Below, piece after piece: positions 5,335-6,135 of a stretch of DNA of 6,135 bases. Origin of the DNA: Spirochaetota bacterium. GTDB taxonomy: Bacteria > Spirochaetota > B62-G9. The notes under the pieces are model-generated. The model saw nothing but the letters and a program-made list of their open reading frames with translations. It was not told where the DNA came from and did not search any database. The position numbers were made by a program, and so were the translations under genes. Within the stretch, counting starts at the first letter, position 1. Every line of letters begins with the position of its first letter. Location of the stretch: contig JALXDB010000229.1 of assembly GCA_026990615.1 (NCBI GenBank), positions 1-6,135 on the forward strand. The letters are read 5' to 3'.

Positions 5335-6135
5335 TTATTGGTAGATCCACCCGGCTTTTCCTTTAACCAGGCCTTTAAATCTTTCTCTAATCTTTTTGTC
5401 TACTTCTTCTGAAAAAACCACCGGATTCTCCTTTGAAAGAATCTTTTTTGCTATTTCAAGGGCCTTTGATTCTGCATCCGGTTTCCCCTTCTGCTCCCAT
5501 ATCTGAAGCATATCCCTTTCTGCAACCTCCGTGAATAGAACCTGGTCCTTCATATGCTGAAGTGTATGCATGCTGTCCATAAAACTGCCACCAGGACCCA
5601 CCTCTTTGATTAGCTCGAGGGCAATTGAATCTTTTTCAACCTCTATACCCCTATTGAGTCTTTTTAGCATAAGGGCAATTTCATTATCTATGACTGCCTT
5701 CGCAAAATCAAAAGCCATAAGAGAGCCCAGAAGTCCTCCCATATTAAATAGGTCTGCGCCTCCCATAAGTGCTGCCGTTGTTCCAATTCCTGTCTCGTAC
5801 CCGGATTGGGCATCGTTAATATGTGCATTGGTGAGCCCTATGTATCCTCCTGAAGGTAGATTGTAGTATCTTGCCATCTGCGAGTGGGCCACCTGCAGAA
5901 TTGCTGTTTCCACTGCGCCCGGTGTGTATGCTCCGGTTCTCATGTCTGCAGCGGTGGATAGAACCGCGTAAATCATGGGCATACCCGGCCTGATAAGCTG
6001 AAACATGATTGCCAGTGCCAGAAACTCGGCGTTTCCCAGAGCGAGTGTTCCCGCAAGGGTCATGGGACCGCTTATTCCTGCATTTGGTACTATTGTTCCA
6101 TATACGGGCAAGCCCTCCTTTGCAAGATACATAAC
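5335..6135 (-). CDS. MttB-superfamily (trimethylamine methyltransferase-like) methyltransferase, C-terminal part, Pyl-independent
   Basis: The frame runs off the right edge; 266 sense codons are visible before TAA (5335-5337). An in-frame ATG at 6132 lies inside the domain and is not the true start, since members have about 480-500 residues. Gly/Ala-rich TIM-barrel-like segments are visible: Pro-Asn-Ala-Gly-Ile-Ser-Gly-Pro-Met-Thr near the fragment start, then Asp-Met-Arg-Thr-Gly-Ala-Tyr, then Asn-Asp-Ala-Gln-Ser-Gly-Tyr-Glu (about codons 107-114). These are characteristic of the MttB family (COG5598). Members move a methyl group from a methylated amine to a corrinoid protein. Methanogen MttB uses pyrrolysine encoded by TAG about 160 residues from the C-terminus. 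Here that region has only sense codons, so a non-Pyl member is likely, like MtgB (glycine betaine), MtpB (proline betaine) or MtcB (carnitine). The substrate cannot be told. Corrinoid-protein and reactivase genes are not in view. G+C is clearly higher than in the left-hand genes. Confidence 0.9.
   Translation of the reverse strand, partial: VMYLAKEGLPVYGTIVPNAGISGPMTLAGTLALGNAEFLALAIMFQLIRPGMPMIYAVLSTAADMRTGAYTPGAVETAILQVAHSQMARYYNLPSGGYIGLTNAHINDAQSGYETGIGTTAALMGGADLFNMGGLLGSLMAFDFAKAVIDNEIALMLKRLNRGIEVEKDSIALELIKEVGPGGSFMDSMHTLQHMKDQVLFTEVAERDMLQIWEQKGKPDAESKALEIAKKILSKENPVVFSEEVDKKIRERFKGLVKGKAGWIYQ

Noticed and set aside
5570..5866. Open frame on the + strand opposite the methyltransferase
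   Set aside because: It is an antisense shadow: the minus-strand frame has strong MttB family motifs, while this one gives a Ser/Pro-rich, low-complexity product with no family signal.
6130..6132. ATG at 6132-6130 (minus strand) as the start of the methyltransferase
   Set aside because: The frame stays open to the window edge and the protein would be only about half the family length, so this Met is internal.

Overview
The window reads as a chromosomal piece of an AT-rich diderm bacterium, probably anaerobic. The evidence is a Sec signal peptide on a periplasmic-type binding protein, a two-membrane-segment hybrid sensor kinase with a large extracytoplasmic domain, heavy use of AGA/AGG and ATA codons, and a corrinoid-dependent methyltransferase (MttB superfamily). 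A spirochaete, a deferribacterium or a related anaerobe would fit, but nothing here fixes the taxon.

Left part, + strand (1-1484): the last codons of a PP2C/SpoIIE-type serine phosphatase, a single-domain STAS anti-sigma-factor antagonist, and an RsbW/SpoIIAB-like Bergerat-fold ATPase with an unusual lid region. Together these are the three classic parts of a partner-switching circuit: the kinase phosphorylates the STAS protein, the phosphatase reverses this, and a third target (sigma factor or other protein) is released or captured. No sigma factor is visible. A 114-residue protein that I do not recognise follows 22 bases after the kinase.

Middle part, + strand (1524-5310): a secreted ABC-type substrate-binding protein (PF04392-like) whose gene overlaps by 8 bases the gene of a 927-residue hybrid sensor histidine kinase (TM, large helical sensor region, TM, HAMP, PAS, HisKA, HATPase, REC). 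No ABC permease or ATPase gene lies beside them, so the binding protein is probably a periplasmic ligand receptor feeding the kinase rather than a transporter part.

Right part, - strand (5335-6135): the C-terminal 266 codons of an MttB-superfamily methyltransferase, convergent with the kinase and separated from it by 24 bases. The fragment should cover the region that holds pyrrolysine in methanogen MttB, yet has no in-frame TAG, so it is a Pyl-independent member (quaternary-amine demethylase type). It is visibly richer in G+C than the left part.

The window has no RNA gene, CRISPR array, mobile element or gene-free stretch above 300 bases that I can support. The most unusual points are the atypical RsbW-like protein and its unknown neighbour, and the transporter-less binding protein/hybrid kinase pair. 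I see no clear evidence of an entirely new system.
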